A stretch of DNA of 64,000 nt from Azospirillum thiophilum (GTDB lineage Bacteria; Pseudomonadota; Alphaproteobacteria; Azospirillales; Azospirillaceae): the NCBI RefSeq assembly GCF_001305595.1, contig NZ_CP012402.1:285501-349500 (forward strand), in the 5' to 3' direction. Position 1 is the stretch's first letter, and each line of letters begins with the position of its first letter. Below are positions 26,717 through 35,897 of this stretch, in pieces. The position numbers and the translations under genes are program-made. The notes under the pieces were generated by a model. It was not told the origin of the DNA. It searched no databases and saw nothing but the letters and a program-made list of their open reading frames with translations.

Positions 26717-27787
26717 ATGAAACTCTTCGAATGCCAGAACTGCCACCAGCCGCTCTATTTCGAGAACACGCTGTGCGAGCGCTGCGGCTACCGGCTGGGC
26801 TATCTGCCGGACGCCCGTACCCTGTCGGCCATCGACCCCACCAGCGATGACGGGGTGTGGAGCGCGCTCGCCACCACCGAACCGCTCTACAAATTCTGCG
26901 CGAATGCGGAGCTCGATGCCTGCAACTGGATGCTGCCCGCCGATTCTGCGGAGACGCACTGCGCCGCCTGCCGCCACAACCGCACCATTCCCGACCTGTC
27001 CGACACCGCCAACCTCACGCTCTGGCGCAAGCTGGAACTGGCGAAGCATCATCTGTTCTACACGCTGACCAACCTGAATTTGCCGCTCGAAACCCGGACG
27101 GAGAATCCGGAGGAGGGACTGGCCTTCGACTTCCTGACCGATACGGTGGCGCCGGACGGCACGGTGACGCCGGTGCTGACCGGCCATGCCAACGGGCTCA
27201 TCACGATCAACATCGCCGAAGCCGACGACGCGGAGCGCGAACGGCGCCGCTCCGACATGGGCGAACCCTACCGCACGCTGCTCGGCCATTTCCGCCACGA
27301 GATCGGCCATTATGTCTGGGACCGGCTGGTCCGCGACGACGAGGCGGTGCTGGAGCGCTTCCGCGCGCTGTTCGGCGACGAGCGCGAGGATTACGGCGAG
27401 GCGCTGCAACGCCATTATGCCAACGGCGCACCCCCCGACTGGCAGGCCAACTATGTCAGCTCATACGCCACCGCCCACCCGTGGGAGGATTTCGCCGAGA
27501 CCTGGGCTCATTACCTGCACATCGTCGACACGCTGGAAACCGCCCGTGCCTTCGGCCTGCGGATCCGTCCGCGCATCACCGAGGGCGCGGACCTGGAATC
27601 GGAGATCGACTTCAACCCGCACAAGGCGAGGGACATCGACGACCTGATCGAGCCCTGGCTGCCCCTGACCTACGCGGTGAACAGCCTGAACCGCAGCATG
27701 GGCCAGCCCGATCTCTACCCCTTCATCCTGTCGCCGTCTGTCATCGAAAAGCTCGGCTTCATGAACAGGATGATGCGGGATCTGTAG
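26717..27787 (+). CDS. Zinc-ribbon protein with HExxH metallopeptidase-like motif
   Basis: This 356-residue cytoplasmic protein has an N-terminal zinc ribbon of two CxxC pairs (CQNCH and CERCGY). A second Cys-rich segment, HCAACRHN, follows near residue 90. The HEIGHYVWD motif at His194-His198 fits zinc metallopeptidases. A later acidic/His segment, HPWEDFAETWAHYLHI, could supply the third ligand. This layout matches the family annotated as putative zinc-binding metallopeptidase. No substrate is known. It is co-directional with glgX and ends 17 bp before a convergent diguanylate cyclase gene. Confidence 0.85.
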   Translation: MKLFECQNCHQPLYFENTLCERCGYRLGYLPDARTLSAIDPTSDDGVWSALATTEPLYKFCANAELDACNWMLPADSAETHCAACRHNRTIPDLSDTANLTLWRKLELAKHHLFYTLTNLNLPLETRTENPEEGLAFDFLTDTVAPDGTVTPVLTGHANGLITINIAEADDAERERRRSDMGEPYRTLLGHFRHEIGHYVWDRLVRDDEAVLERFRALFGDEREDYGEALQRHYANGAPPDWQANYVSSYATAHPWEDFAETWAHYLHIVDTLETARAFGLRIRPRITEGADLESEIDFNPHKARDIDDLIEPWLPLTYAVNSLNRSMGQPDLYPFILSPSVIEKLGFMNRMMRDL

Positions 27788-27803
27788 CCGCGGGTCCGCC
27801 GCC

Positions 27804-29483
27804 TCACTCCGCCGCCCGCTCCGCCACCTGCCGGACCCAGCGCACCGCGCGGTTGCGGCCGTCGCGCTTGGCCTTGTAGAGCGCGGCGTCCGCATGCCGC
27901 ATGACGGTCGCCATGTCGCCGTCATCCTCCGGCCATGCGGCGATGCCGATGGAGCAGCCGACGCGCACCTTCTCGCCGTCGATCGACACCGGTTCGTTGA
28001 CGGCGGCGATGATGCGGGCGGCAAGCTCGCCGGTGTCCGGGGCGGCGCGGCCGGGGCGGCGCGGCAACACGGCGGCGAACTCATCGCCGCCCAGGCGGGC
28101 GATCACGTCGTCGTCGCGGAAGATGGCGGCGAGCCGGCTGCCGACCTGCCGCAGCACGGCGTCGCCGGCGTCGTGGCCCAGCCGGTCGTTCACCGGCTTG
28201 AATCCGTCGAGGTCGATGTACATCACCGTCGCCGAGCCGTTGCCGCCGGTGGAGGCTTCCACATACTGTTCGAAATAGCGGCGGTTCGGCAGCGCGGTCA
28301 GCCGGTCCTCGTAGGCGATGTCCTCCAGCCGCATCAGGGCGGCGTCCTTGTTGGTCAGGCTGTCGACCATGTCCCGCAGCGAGGCGGACAGCCGGCGGAT
28401 CTCCGCCGCGCCGCCGACGTCGGGGATCTCTACACCGCGTTCGCCGCTGCCGATCCGTGCCGCCGCGTCGGCGATGGCGCTCAGCGGACGGGAGATCCGC
28501 CCGGCGGCGAACCAGCCGGCCAGGCTGAACAGCAGGGCCAGCACGATGCCCGAGCCGACGATGATCTGCTGCAGCCGGCCGGACTGTGCGAACACGATGT
28601 CGGCGGGCTGCCGGGCGACAACTGTCCAGCCCAGTCCGGCGTAGTCGTGCAGCCCCTTGCCGTGCGCCACCCCGGTCACGTAGGTGACGCCGTCCGGCCA
28701 GACATCGGCGCTCCAGCCGTCGCGCGTCCTGGTGGACAGCACCGGCACGGGCAGCGGCCTGCCGACCGATCCGTCCGGGCCGATCAGCACGGTGCCGTCG
28801 GCCGACAGGATGAAGAGCGACAGGCCCTTGAGGTCCGCCAGCGGTTCGATCAACTGGCGGATCGAGGCATGCGCCCATTCCCAACTGTAATGGGTGGCGA
28901 GCACGCCGACCACCGTGCCGTCGGATTTCTGCAGCGGGGCGGAGACGTCGACGAATTTCGGTGTTTCGCCTTGCAGGTACGGCACTTGGCCCTTGAGCGC
29001 CACCGCCTCGTGGACGTCGCCGACGAACAGCCCCTTCATCCCCTCCTGGTGGACCGGCCGCCTGGAGATGTCCGCTCCCAGCAGCAGCCCGTTGGAGGCG
29101 GCGACCACCCGGCCGCCGGCGTCGGTCATGCCGATCCAGGCGATGGTCGTATCGCGGCGCTTCAACTCGTCGATGGTCGACTGCGCCACCGCCGGATCCT
29201 TCAGCGCGTCGATCCGCGACAGCGCGGCGATCTGGTTGGCGCGTGCCCACATGGTCGAATCGAGCTGCCGTGCCAGCGACTGCGCCAGCCCGGTCATCGA
29301 ACTGCCGACCTCCTGCGCCAGTGCGTCGGCGGCGCTGTTGCCGACGAACAGACCCTTTGCGAGTGCCGAGCCGAGCACCAGAATGGCGATGGTGACGGCC
29401 ACGGTTGCGCGCAGGCCGAGCGGACGGCGGCGGTCAGGAGCGGCCATTTCGCCGGGCACTTCGGTGGGCGTCGTCGCGGTCAC
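27804..29483 (-). CDS. Membrane diguanylate cyclase (Cache sensor, HAMP, GGDEF)
   Basis: This 559-residue protein has TM1 at about 25-47, a periplasmic dCache-like sensor (about 50-300), TM2 at about 306-328, HAMP (about 328-380) and GGDEF (about 390-555). The active-site motif is intact (ARLGGDEFAA, about 465-469), so it should make cyclic-di-GMP. The RDDD inhibitory site lies five residues before GGDEF, predicting product feedback inhibition. No EAL domain is present. It is a single-gene unit transcribed convergently with the zinc-protein gene. The ligand is unknown. Confidence 0.93.
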   Translation of the reverse strand: MTATTPTEVPGEMAAPDRRRPLGLRATVAVTIAILVLGSALAKGLFVGNSAADALAQEVGSSMTGLAQSLARQLDSTMWARANQIAALSRIDALKDPAVAQSTIDELKRRDTTIAWIGMTDAGGRVVAASNGLLLGADISRRPVHQEGMKGLFVGDVHEAVALKGQVPYLQGETPKFVDVSAPLQKSDGTVVGVLATHYSWEWAHASIRQLIEPLADLKGLSLFILSADGTVLIGPDGSVGRPLPVPVLSTRTRDGWSADVWPDGVTYVTGVAHGKGLHDYAGLGWTVVARQPADIVFAQSGRLQQIIVGSGIVLALLFSLAGWFAAGRISRPLSAIADAAARIGSGERGVEIPDVGGAAEIRRLSASLRDMVDSLTNKDAALMRLEDIAYEDRLTALPNRRYFEQYVEASTGGNGSATVMYIDLDGFKPVNDRLGHDAGDAVLRQVGSRLAAIFRDDDVIARLGGDEFAAVLPRRPGRAAPDTGELAARIIAAVNEPVSIDGEKVRVGCSIGIAAWPEDDGDMATVMRHADAALYKAKRDGRNRAVRWVRQVAERAAE

Positions 29484-29639
29484 GGTCGGATGATCTCAGT
29501 CAATGCTGCCAAGCGATCATCCTACCCCGAAATGCAGGGTCAAGGAAAACCCTGGGGAATCCCTAAAATATCTCGGTTGGACGGCGTCCATGGCCCGGTC
29601 GCGGCGATGCGCCGGGCAGGGTTGCGAATTCGCCGAAAA

Positions 29640-29796
29640 AGTTTGCAAAGCTGACTTTCAGCGTATTGCTAAAAAAGGAAAAGGCCGCTAGCAATGAAGC
29701 CGCGGCCCGAGTTTAGGGAGGAAACGCCTGAAAGGCGATCAAAACAACAAATAATGCTGCGTCGCCGAAAATCCAGCCCGTTGCGGCTGGATTTTT
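29640..29796 (+). ncRNA. Candidate small regulatory RNA
   Basis: A weak promoter-like pair (TTGCAA near 29642, TATTGC about 15 bp on) is followed by a small hairpin CGCCTGAAAGGCG (29725-29737). Next come an unpaired A-rich stretch AAAACAACAAATAATG and an 11-bp terminator hairpin with a T run (29768-29796). Hairpin, single-stranded A-rich linker and terminator is the usual architecture of trans-acting bacterial sRNAs. No strong ORF explains the terminator. Exact ends and existence are inferred; I recognise no known family. Confidence 0.4.
29768..29796 (+). terminator. Rho-independent terminator in the intergenic region
   Basis: A perfect 11-bp stem, AAAATCCAGCC with GGCTGGATTTT, closes loop CGTTGC and ends in a T run. 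No plus-strand protein gene ends upstream of it. It is A/T-flanked on both sides and could work in both directions, so it might also serve a minus-strand transcript. Confidence 0.8.
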
Positions 29797-29919
29797 CGTT
29801 TCCGGCGCAAGGATCCATCGCATATTCCGTGTTGCCCCGGTGGATGGGGGATTCCCCGAACGGTTGGTTGCGCTATCATGTCGGCCCAACGAACCATACA
29901 GCCGGGAAGAAACCCCATC

Positions 29920-31014
29920 ATGAAACGGCGTGCGTTCCTCACCAGCGCCGGCGTCGGCCTTGCCGCCGCCGGAACCGTCGCGGCTCCGGCCATCGCCCAG
30001 ACCCAGCCCGAGATCAAGTGGCGCATGGCGTCGAGCTATCCCAAGAGCCTCGACACCATCTATGGCGCGGCAGAGTTCATCGCCAAGCGCGTTTCCGACG
30101 CCACCGACGGCAAGTTCCAGATCCGCACCTTCGCCGCCGGCGAGATCGTCCCGGCGCTCCAGGTGCTGGATGCGGTCCAGAATGGAACGGTCGAGTGCGG
30201 CCAGTCGGCGGCCTATTTCTATGTCGGCAAGGATCCGACCTTCTGCTTCGACACCGCCATGCCGTTCGGCCTGAACACCCGCCAGCACATCGCCTGGATG
30301 ATGCATGGCGGCGGGCTGGAGCTGATGCGCGAGGTATTCAAGGACTACAACATCCACCACATCCCCGCCGGCAACACCAGTGCCCAGATGGGCGGCTGGT
30401 TCCGCAAGGAAATCAAGAGCCTGGAGGATCTGAAGGGCCTGAAGATGCGCATCGGCGGTCTGGTGGGCCAGATCCTGACGCCGTTCGGGCTGGTGCCGCA
30501 GCAGTTGGGCGGTGGCGACATCTATCCGGCGCTGGAGCGCGGCACCATCGACGCCGCGGAATTCGTCGGCCCCTATGACGACGAGAAGCTCGGCTTCCAC
30601 AAGGTCGCCAAATACTACTACTACCCCGGCTGGTGGGAAGGGTCGGCCCAGATCCCGCTGATGTTCAACATGCAGGCCTGGGAGCAGTTGCCGAAATCCT
30701 ACCAGACCATCATGGAGCAGGCCTGCTGGGAGGCCAACACCTGGATGATCGCCAAGTACGACACGCTGAACGCCGCCGCGCTGAAGCGGCTGGTCGGCGG
30801 CGGCGCCGTGCTGCGTGCGTTCCCGCGCGACATGATGCAGGCCTGCGAGAAGGCGTCGTTCGAATTCTACGACAAGCTCGCCGCCGGCAATCCGCGCTTC
30901 AAGAAGGTCTATGACGGCTGGAAGCCGTTCCTGGAGCAGGAGCGCCTGTGGTTCCGCGTCGCCGAGAACGGCTTCGACAGCTTCGTCTACAGCCAGTCGG
31001 CGCTGCAGCGCTGA
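29920..31014 (+). CDS. TRAP transporter substrate-binding protein, TakP-like, Tat-exported
   Basis: This 364-residue protein begins with a twin-arginine signal MKRRAFLTSAGVGLAAAG and cleavage near AIAQTQ. The mature part closely follows the TakP/2-keto-acid binding type: WRMASSYPKSLDTIYGAAEF, AGEIVPALQVLDAVQNGTVE, MGGWFRKEIKS, then KMRIGG and GPYDDEKLGF, and finally KYYYYPGWWEGS. ATG 29920 is preferred because the Tat motif starts there. Unlike typical TRAP operons, no DctQ or DctM gene is adjacent, so it must use permeases encoded elsewhere or act as an extra receptor. Likely ligands are 2-keto acids or aromatic/hydroxy acids. Confidence 0.92.
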   Translation: MKRRAFLTSAGVGLAAAGTVAAPAIAQTQPEIKWRMASSYPKSLDTIYGAAEFIAKRVSDATDGKFQIRTFAAGEIVPALQVLDAVQNGTVECGQSAAYFYVGKDPTFCFDTAMPFGLNTRQHIAWMMHGGGLELMREVFKDYNIHHIPAGNTSAQMGGWFRKEIKSLEDLKGLKMRIGGLVGQILTPFGLVPQQLGGGDIYPALERGTIDAAEFVGPYDDEKLGFHKVAKYYYYPGWWEGSAQIPLMFNMQAWEQLPKSYQTIMEQACWEANTWMIAKYDTLNAAALKRLVGGGAVLRAFPRDMMQACEKASFEFYDKLAAGNPRFKKVYDGWKPFLEQERLWFRVAENGFDSFVYSQSALQR

Positions 31015-31341
31015 CCGGGGTTCCGGAACAGGCTTTGGGGGCGGATCCCGTGCGGCGATTCGCCCCGCTCGCCGTGCAGATGGCGGATTTTCGCGGTTTC
31101 CTCAGTCCGCATCGGCGATCATCGGCCTTCTCAATCGCATGCGAATGGAGCACACTGTCGGTCGAAGCGTGGGCAGGGGCTTCGCAATTGCACAAAAAAT
31201 TGGCAAGCTGTTGAATTGATCACGACATAGCCATTCCTCTTGTCTATTTTCTTAAACGCATGGTACCGTCAGGGCCAGAAAGACGGACCGGACCGGGGTG
31301 GCGTTCCCGGATGCCCGGTCCCTTCTGACGGGAGCGGACGG
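31015..31341. other. 327-bp intergenic region upstream of the polyamine-type ABC operon
   Basis: No gene is seen. The stretch from about 31185 to 31262 is AT-rich for this genome and is the likely promoter region. It holds TTAAAC followed by ATGGTAC (around 31253-31266), words also present upstream of gabD. A GGGAG ribosome site precedes 31342. Confidence 0.5.
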
Positions 31342-32451
31342 ATGGACGGCGGGATGATCGCGACGACACAATCCCTGGTGCGCTTCACCGGGGTGCAGAA
31401 GACCTACGATGGCGAGCATCTCGTGGTGAAGAGCCTGGATCTCGACATCCGCAAGGGCGAGTTCCTGACCCTGCTGGGGCCGTCGGGGTCGGGCAAGACC
31501 ACCACGCTGATGATGCTGGCCGGGTTCGAGGTGCCGACCCAGGGCGAAATCTTCATCGGCGACCGGCCGATCAAGAACGTGCCGCCGCACAAGCGCGACA
31601 TCGGCATGGTCTTCCAGAACTACGCCCTGTTTCCCCATCTGACGATCGAGGAGAACGTCGCCTTTCCGCTGTCGGTCCGCGGTGTTCCGAAGGCGGAGGT
31701 CAAGGAACGCGTGGCCGCCGCGCTCGACATGATCAAGCTCGGCTCCCTCGCCGCCCGCCGGCCGGGCCAGCTGTCCGGCGGCCAGCAGCAGCGCGTGGCG
31801 CTGGCGCGCGCCCTGGTGTTCAACCCGGCGCTGGTGCTGATGGACGAACCGCTGGGTGCGCTGGACAAGCGCCTGCGCGAGCATATGCAGCTCGAGATCA
31901 AGCGCCTGCACGAGACGATGGGCCTGACCGTCGTCTACGTCACCCACGACCAGGGGGAGGCGCTGACGATGTCCGACCGCATCGCGGTCTTCAACGACGG
32001 CATCGTCCAGCAGATCGACCGCCCCGACGCGCTGTACGAGCGCCCGGTGAACAGCTTCGTCGCCAACTTCATCGGCGAGAACAATGTTCTGAGCGGGGTT
32101 GTTGAAAATATCGAACAGGGCTGGGCCCGCGTGGCGCTGGACGCCGGCGGTTCGGTGGTGGCGCAGGCGGTGAACATCGGCGGCGCCGGCAACCGCACCT
32201 CGCTGTCGCTCCGGCCGGAGCGCGTGGCGATCGAAACCGGCGATTCGGGCGACACCGCCATGAATCGCCTGCCGGCCACCCTGACCGACCTGATCTATCT
32301 CGGCGACCACACGCTGGCGGTGCTCGCCACCCCGGCCAATCCTGAATTCATGGTCAAGCTGCCGGCCGGCTCCTATGCCGGGCTGGCGCCGGGCCAGGAC
32401 GTGTTCATCGCCTTCCGCCCGGAGGACTGCCGGGCGTTGGATCCGGTCTGA
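31342..32451 (+). CDS. Spermidine/putrescine-type ABC transporter ATP-binding protein (PotA family)
   Basis: This 369-residue ATPase has Walker [10 protein letters not shown], signature [15 protein letters not shown], Walker [13 protein letters not shown] and the H-loop VTHDQ. A C-terminal TOBE domain includes LSLRPERV. The family energises uptake of polyamines, GABA or related cations, with the downstream binding protein and two permeases. ATG 31342 follows GGGAGCGGACGG; ATG 31354 is an alternative. It is the first gene of a four-gene transporter operon next to gabDT, so polyamine or GABA is the favoured substrate. Confidence 0.93.
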   Translation: MDGGMIATTQSLVRFTGVQKTYDGEHLVVKSLDLDIRKGEFLTLLGPSGSGKTTTLMMLAGFEVPTQGEIFIGDRPIKNVPPHKRDIGMVFQNYALFPHLTIEENVAFPLSVRGVPKAEVKERVAAALDMIKLGSLAARRPGQLSGGQQQRVALARALVFNPALVLMDEPLGALDKRLREHMQLEIKRLHETMGLTVVYVTHDQGEALTMSDRIAVFNDGIVQQIDRPDALYERPVNSFVANFIGENNVLSGVVENIEQGWARVALDAGGSVVAQAVNIGGAGNRTSLSLRPERVAIETGDSGDTAMNRLPATLTDLIYLGDHTLAVLATPANPEFMVKLPAGSYAGLAPGQDVFIAFRPEDCRALDPV

Positions 32452-32517
32452 GGACGTGGTTCCTCGGGTCGGGGTGCCCTCCACCAACAACAACCGCGAT
32501 TGATAAGGACGGGGAAA

Positions 32518-33564
32518 ATGTCGAAGATTAAGGTGGCTCTCGGTTTCGCTGCGACCTTCACCGCCCTCACGGCCCTGGCCTCCGCCGCCAGCGCCCGCGA
32601 CCTGACCGTCGTGTCGTGGGGCGGCGCCTATCAGGATGTCCAGAAGAAGGTCTATTTCGAGCCGTTCAAGGCCACCGGCACGGCGATGAACGACGAATCC
32701 TGGGACGGCGGCGTCGGCGTCCTGCGCGCAAAGGTCCAGGGCGGCGCCTCCACCTGGGACGTGGTCCAGGTCGAGAGCGACGAGCTGGCGCTGGGTTGCG
32801 ACGAGGGCCTGTTCGAGAAGATCAATTATTCAAAGATCGGCGGCGAGGAGGCCTATCTGCCGGCCACCGTCAACGCCTGCGGTGTCGGCGCCATCGTCTA
32901 TGACTTCGTGCTCGGTTACGACAAGGACAAGCTGAAGGACGCGCCGAAGAGCTGGGCCGACTTCTTCGACACCAAGAAGTTCCCGGGCAAGCGCGGCCTG
33001 CGCCAGGGCGCCAAGACCACGCTCGAGATCGCGCTGATGGCCGACGGCGTGGCGCCTGCCGACGTCTACAAGGTGCTGGGCACCGATGCCGGCATCGACC
33101 GCGCCTTCAAGAAGCTCGACACCATCAAGAACGACATCGTCTGGTGGAAGGCCGGCGCCCAGCCGCCGCAGCTGCTGGCTTCCGGCGAGGTGGCGATGAC
33201 CTCGGTCTACAACGGCCGCATCGACGCCGCCAACAAGAACGAGAAGAAGAACTTCGGCATGGTGTGGAACGGCGCGCTGTTCACCATCGACAGCTGGGTC
33301 ATCCTGAAGGGCAGCCCGAACCAGGACGCCGCCTACAAGTTCCTGAGCTTCGTCGGCAAGCCCGAGAACCAGGCCAAGCTGTCCGAAGGCATCGCCTACG
33401 GCACGTCGAACAAGAAGGCCCCGTCGCTGCTGCAGAAGGCCGTCCTGGCCGACCTGCCGACCGCGCCGGACAACATGAAGAACGCGATCGAGATCAACAC
33501 CGACTTCTGGCTGGAGAACATCGACCGCCTGACCGAGCGCTTCAACAAGTGGGCGGCCAAGTAA
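32518..33564 (+). CDS. ABC transporter substrate-binding protein (PotD/PotF family)
   Basis: This 348-residue periplasmic protein has a signal peptide ending near SAASARDLTVVSWGG, where the VVSWGG start of the mature protein is typical of PotD/PotF-like binding proteins. AAGGACGGGGAAA precedes ATG 32518. Other family segments are QVESDELALGCDEGLFE, GVGAIVYDFVLGYDK and KSWADFFDTKKFPGKRG. It lies between the ATPase and permease genes, with a palindromic element right after it, and presumably binds a polyamine-like ligand. Confidence 0.93.
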   Translation: MSKIKVALGFAATFTALTALASAASARDLTVVSWGGAYQDVQKKVYFEPFKATGTAMNDESWDGGVGVLRAKVQGGASTWDVVQVESDELALGCDEGLFEKINYSKIGGEEAYLPATVNACGVGAIVYDFVLGYDKDKLKDAPKSWADFFDTKKFPGKRGLRQGAKTTLEIALMADGVAPADVYKVLGTDAGIDRAFKKLDTIKNDIVWWKAGAQPPQLLASGEVAMTSVYNGRIDAANKNEKKNFGMVWNGALFTIDSWVILKGSPNQDAAYKFLSFVGKPENQAKLSEGIAYGTSNKKAPSLLQKAVLADLPTAPDNMKNAIEINTDFWLENIDRLTERFNKWAAK

Positions 33565-33585
33565 GCGTCTGAGCAAGCAGTATCT

Positions 33586-33707
33586 CCCTCTCCCGTCCCG
33601 GGAGAGGGAAGGGTGAGGGGCACCACAAGAATCCCGAACCGCATGGTTCCTTGGATTACCCCTCACCCGGCGCCTTCGGCGCCACCCTCTCCCGGGGCGG
33701 GAGAGGG
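33586..33707. repeat. GC-rich palindromic intergenic element, copy D
   Basis: Two hairpins of the same word (CCCTCTCCCG with CGGGAGAGGG at 33586-33608 and 33685-33707) flank a longer-range inverted repeat, GGGTGAGGGG at 33611-33620 with CCCCTCACCC at 33659-33668. A small hairpin GGCGCCTTCGGCGCC is at 33669-33683. The unit fills the gap between the binding-protein and permease genes, the same relative place as copy B in the peptide operon. Confidence 0.78.
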
Positions 33708-33734
33708 AAGGGATTTTTCAACAGGACAATGCCG

Positions 33735-34985
33735 ATGACAGCCGCCTTCGTTGCCGGCGCCGACGTGCCGTTGAAGCGTCGATTGAAACGGGCCGAGCGC
33801 GCCCGGCAGTTCCGCGCGCTGGGTCTGGTGCTGCCGCTGCTGGCCTTCCTGCTGTTCACCTTCGTCGTGCCGCTGGCCGGCATGATCTGGAAGTCGGTCG
33901 ACGATTGGGAGGTGCCGCAGGTGCTGCCCCAGACCGTGGCGGCACTGGAGCGCTGGAACGGCCAAGGCCTGCCGGACGAGGCCGCCTTCGCCGCGCTGGC
34001 CGCCGACATCCGCACCGCGCGCGAGGCCGGGACGCTGGCCGTCGCGGCCAAGCGGCTGAACTATGTCGTCAACGGCTACCGCACCACGCTGCTGTCCACC
34101 GGACGCAAGCTGAAGGAGCAGCCGGCGCCCGGCACCGCGAAGGACACGATGATCGAGATCGCCCCGGCCTGGGGCGAGCGGCAGAGCTGGACCGCGATCA
34201 AGAGCGCCAGCGGCCCGGTCACCAGCTATTACCTGCTGGCCGCCGTCGACCTGACCCGCGACGCGGAGGGCGCCATCGTCGCTGCTCCGGCCGACCAGTC
34301 GATCTACCGCGACGTCTTCGGCCGCACCTTCGAGATCGGCTTCGGCGTCACCGCGCTGTGCCTGCTGCTGGGCTTCCCGGTGGCCTATCTGCTGGCGAAC
34401 CTGCCGACCGGCCAGTCGAACCTGCTGATGATCTTCGTGCTGCTGCCCTTCTGGACCTCGCTGCTGGTGCGGACCTGCGCTTGGATCGTGATCCTGCAGA
34501 GCGAGGGCATCGTCAACGGCTCGCTGCAATGGCTGGGCGTCATCGACGAGCCGATGCGGCTGATCTACAACCGGTTTGGCGTCTACATGGCGATGACCCA
34601 TGTGCTGCTGCCCTTCATGATCCTGCCACTCTACAGCGTCATGCGCGGCATCTCGCCGGCCTATATGCGGGCCGCCGCCTCGCTGGGGGCGCCGCCGGCG
34701 ACCGCCTTCCTGCGCATCTACCTGCCGCAGACCATCCCCGGGATCGGCGCCGGCTGCCTGCTCGTCTTCATCCTGGCCATCGGCTACTACATCACGCCCG
34801 CGCTGGTCGGCGGGGCGGCGGACCAGATGATTTCCGCCTTCATCGCCTTCTACACCACGGAAACTGTCAACTGGGGCCTCGCCTCGGCGCTGGGCGCGGT
34901 GCTGCTGCTCTCCACGGTGGTGCTGGCGGTGCTCTACGGCAAGCTGGCGCTCGGCCGCCAGACGACGGGAGGTCTGAAGAATTGA
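33735..34985 (+). CDS. ABC transporter permease (PotB family) with large periplasmic insertion
   Basis: This 416-residue permease is larger than PotB (about 285). TM1 at about 30-50 is followed by a hydrophilic segment of roughly 140 residues (55-195) before TM2 at about 197-220. The rest is a normal BPD_transp_1 core with the EAA-type loop AAASLGAPPATAFLRIYLPQ. ATG 33735 has AGGAC at good spacing; ATG 33729 is too close to it. The long loop, predicted periplasmic, may contact the binding protein; similar extended permeases are known in this family. Its stop overlaps the next start. Confidence 0.9.
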   Translation: MTAAFVAGADVPLKRRLKRAERARQFRALGLVLPLLAFLLFTFVVPLAGMIWKSVDDWEVPQVLPQTVAALERWNGQGLPDEAAFAALAADIRTAREAGTLAVAAKRLNYVVNGYRTTLLSTGRKLKEQPAPGTAKDTMIEIAPAWGERQSWTAIKSASGPVTSYYLLAAVDLTRDAEGAIVAAPADQSIYRDVFGRTFEIGFGVTALCLLLGFPVAYLLANLPTGQSNLLMIFVLLPFWTSLLVRTCAWIVILQSEGIVNGSLQWLGVIDEPMRLIYNRFGVYMAMTHVLLPFMILPLYSVMRGISPAYMRAAASLGAPPATAFLRIYLPQTIPGIGAGCLLVFILAIGYYITPALVGGAADQMISAFIAFYTTETVNWGLASALGAVLLLSTVVLAVLYGKLALGRQTTGGLKN

Positions 34986-35812
34986 GCGCGAACCACTCCC
35001 CGCAGACCGCCAGCCAGCGCATCGCCTGGATCGCGACCATCGTGTCGGCGACGCTGGTGTTCATCTTCCTGATGGCGCCGATCCTGGCCATCGTGCCGCT
35101 GTCCTTCAGTTCCAGCACCTACCTGACCTATCCGCTGCCGGGCTTCTCGCTGCGCTGGTACGAGGAGTTCCTCGGCTCGGCGCGCTGGATGAACTCGCTG
35201 AAGAACAGCATGATCATCGGCGTGGCCTCGGCCGTGCTGTCGATGGTGCTGGGCACCCTGGCCTCGCTGGGGCTGGCGCAGTGGAAGAGCAAGTGGAAGC
35301 CGCTGGTGCTGGCCATCGTGCTGTCGCCGATGGTGGTTCCGGTCGTCATCACCGCGGTCGGCGTCTATTTCTTCTTCGCGCCGCTCGGGCTGACCGGCAA
35401 CTATCTCGGCCTGATCCTGGTGCATACCGCGCTGGCGACACCCTTCGTCGTCATCACCGTGTCGGCCACCCTGCAGAGCTTCGACATGACGCTGGCGCGC
35501 GCCGCGGCCTCGCTGGGGGCGCCGCCGCTGCTGACCTTCCGCAAGGTGATCCTGCCGCTGATCCTGCCGGGCCTGGCATCGGGCGCCCTGTTCGCCTTCG
35601 CCACCAGCTTCGACGAGGTGGTGACCGTGCTGTTCCTCGCCGGGCCCGAGCAGCGCACCCTGCCCAGGGAGATGTTCAGCGGCATCCGCGAGAACATCAG
35701 CCCGACCATCACCGCGGTGGCGGTGGTGCTGACGGTGATCTCAGTCTGCATGCTGTCGACGCTGGAGCTCCTGCGCCGGCGCAACGAGCGGCTGAAGGGG
35801 AACGCGGGGTAG
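34982..35812 (+). CDS. ABC transporter permease (PotC family), TTG start
   Basis: This 276-residue permease has six predicted helices and an EAA-type loop ARAAASLGAPPLLTFRKVIL. The most likely start is TTG 34982, which overlaps the PotB-type stop (TTGA) and is preceded by GGGAGGTCTGAAGAA. There is no in-frame ATG near the first helix. It pairs with the 33735-34985 permease to form the channel of the polyamine-type importer. The C-terminus ends in a short basic tail. Confidence 0.92.
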   Translation: MSANHSPQTASQRIAWIATIVSATLVFIFLMAPILAIVPLSFSSSTYLTYPLPGFSLRWYEEFLGSARWMNSLKNSMIIGVASAVLSMVLGTLASLGLAQWKSKWKPLVLAIVLSPMVVPVVITAVGVYFFFAPLGLTGNYLGLILVHTALATPFVVITVSATLQSFDMTLARAAASLGAPPLLTFRKVILPLILPGLASGALFAFATSFDEVVTVLFLAGPEQRTLPREMFSGIRENISPTITAVAVVLTVISVCMLSTLELLRRRNERLKGNAG

Positions 35813-35897
35813 GGGAGTGGCGTGCGGCGTAGGTAATCTGGAAACCGCGCCGCTTTTGCCCTACCTTCAGGATGGCCATGTCGTCAGGGAGCCGCGC

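Larger units (their letters stand above)
29484..29919. other. 436-bp divergent intergenic region
   Basis: This gap between the divergent diguanylate cyclase and TRAP binding-protein genes contains no convincing protein gene. It is less GC-rich around 29635-29800, where a hairpin, an A-rich stretch and a strong terminator suggest a small RNA, listed separately. Confidence 0.6.

Noticed and set aside
29503..29691. A 62-codon open frame in the intergenic gap before the TakP-like gene
   Set aside because: No ribosome site and no family resemblance. The region is better explained as a promoter and possible sRNA.
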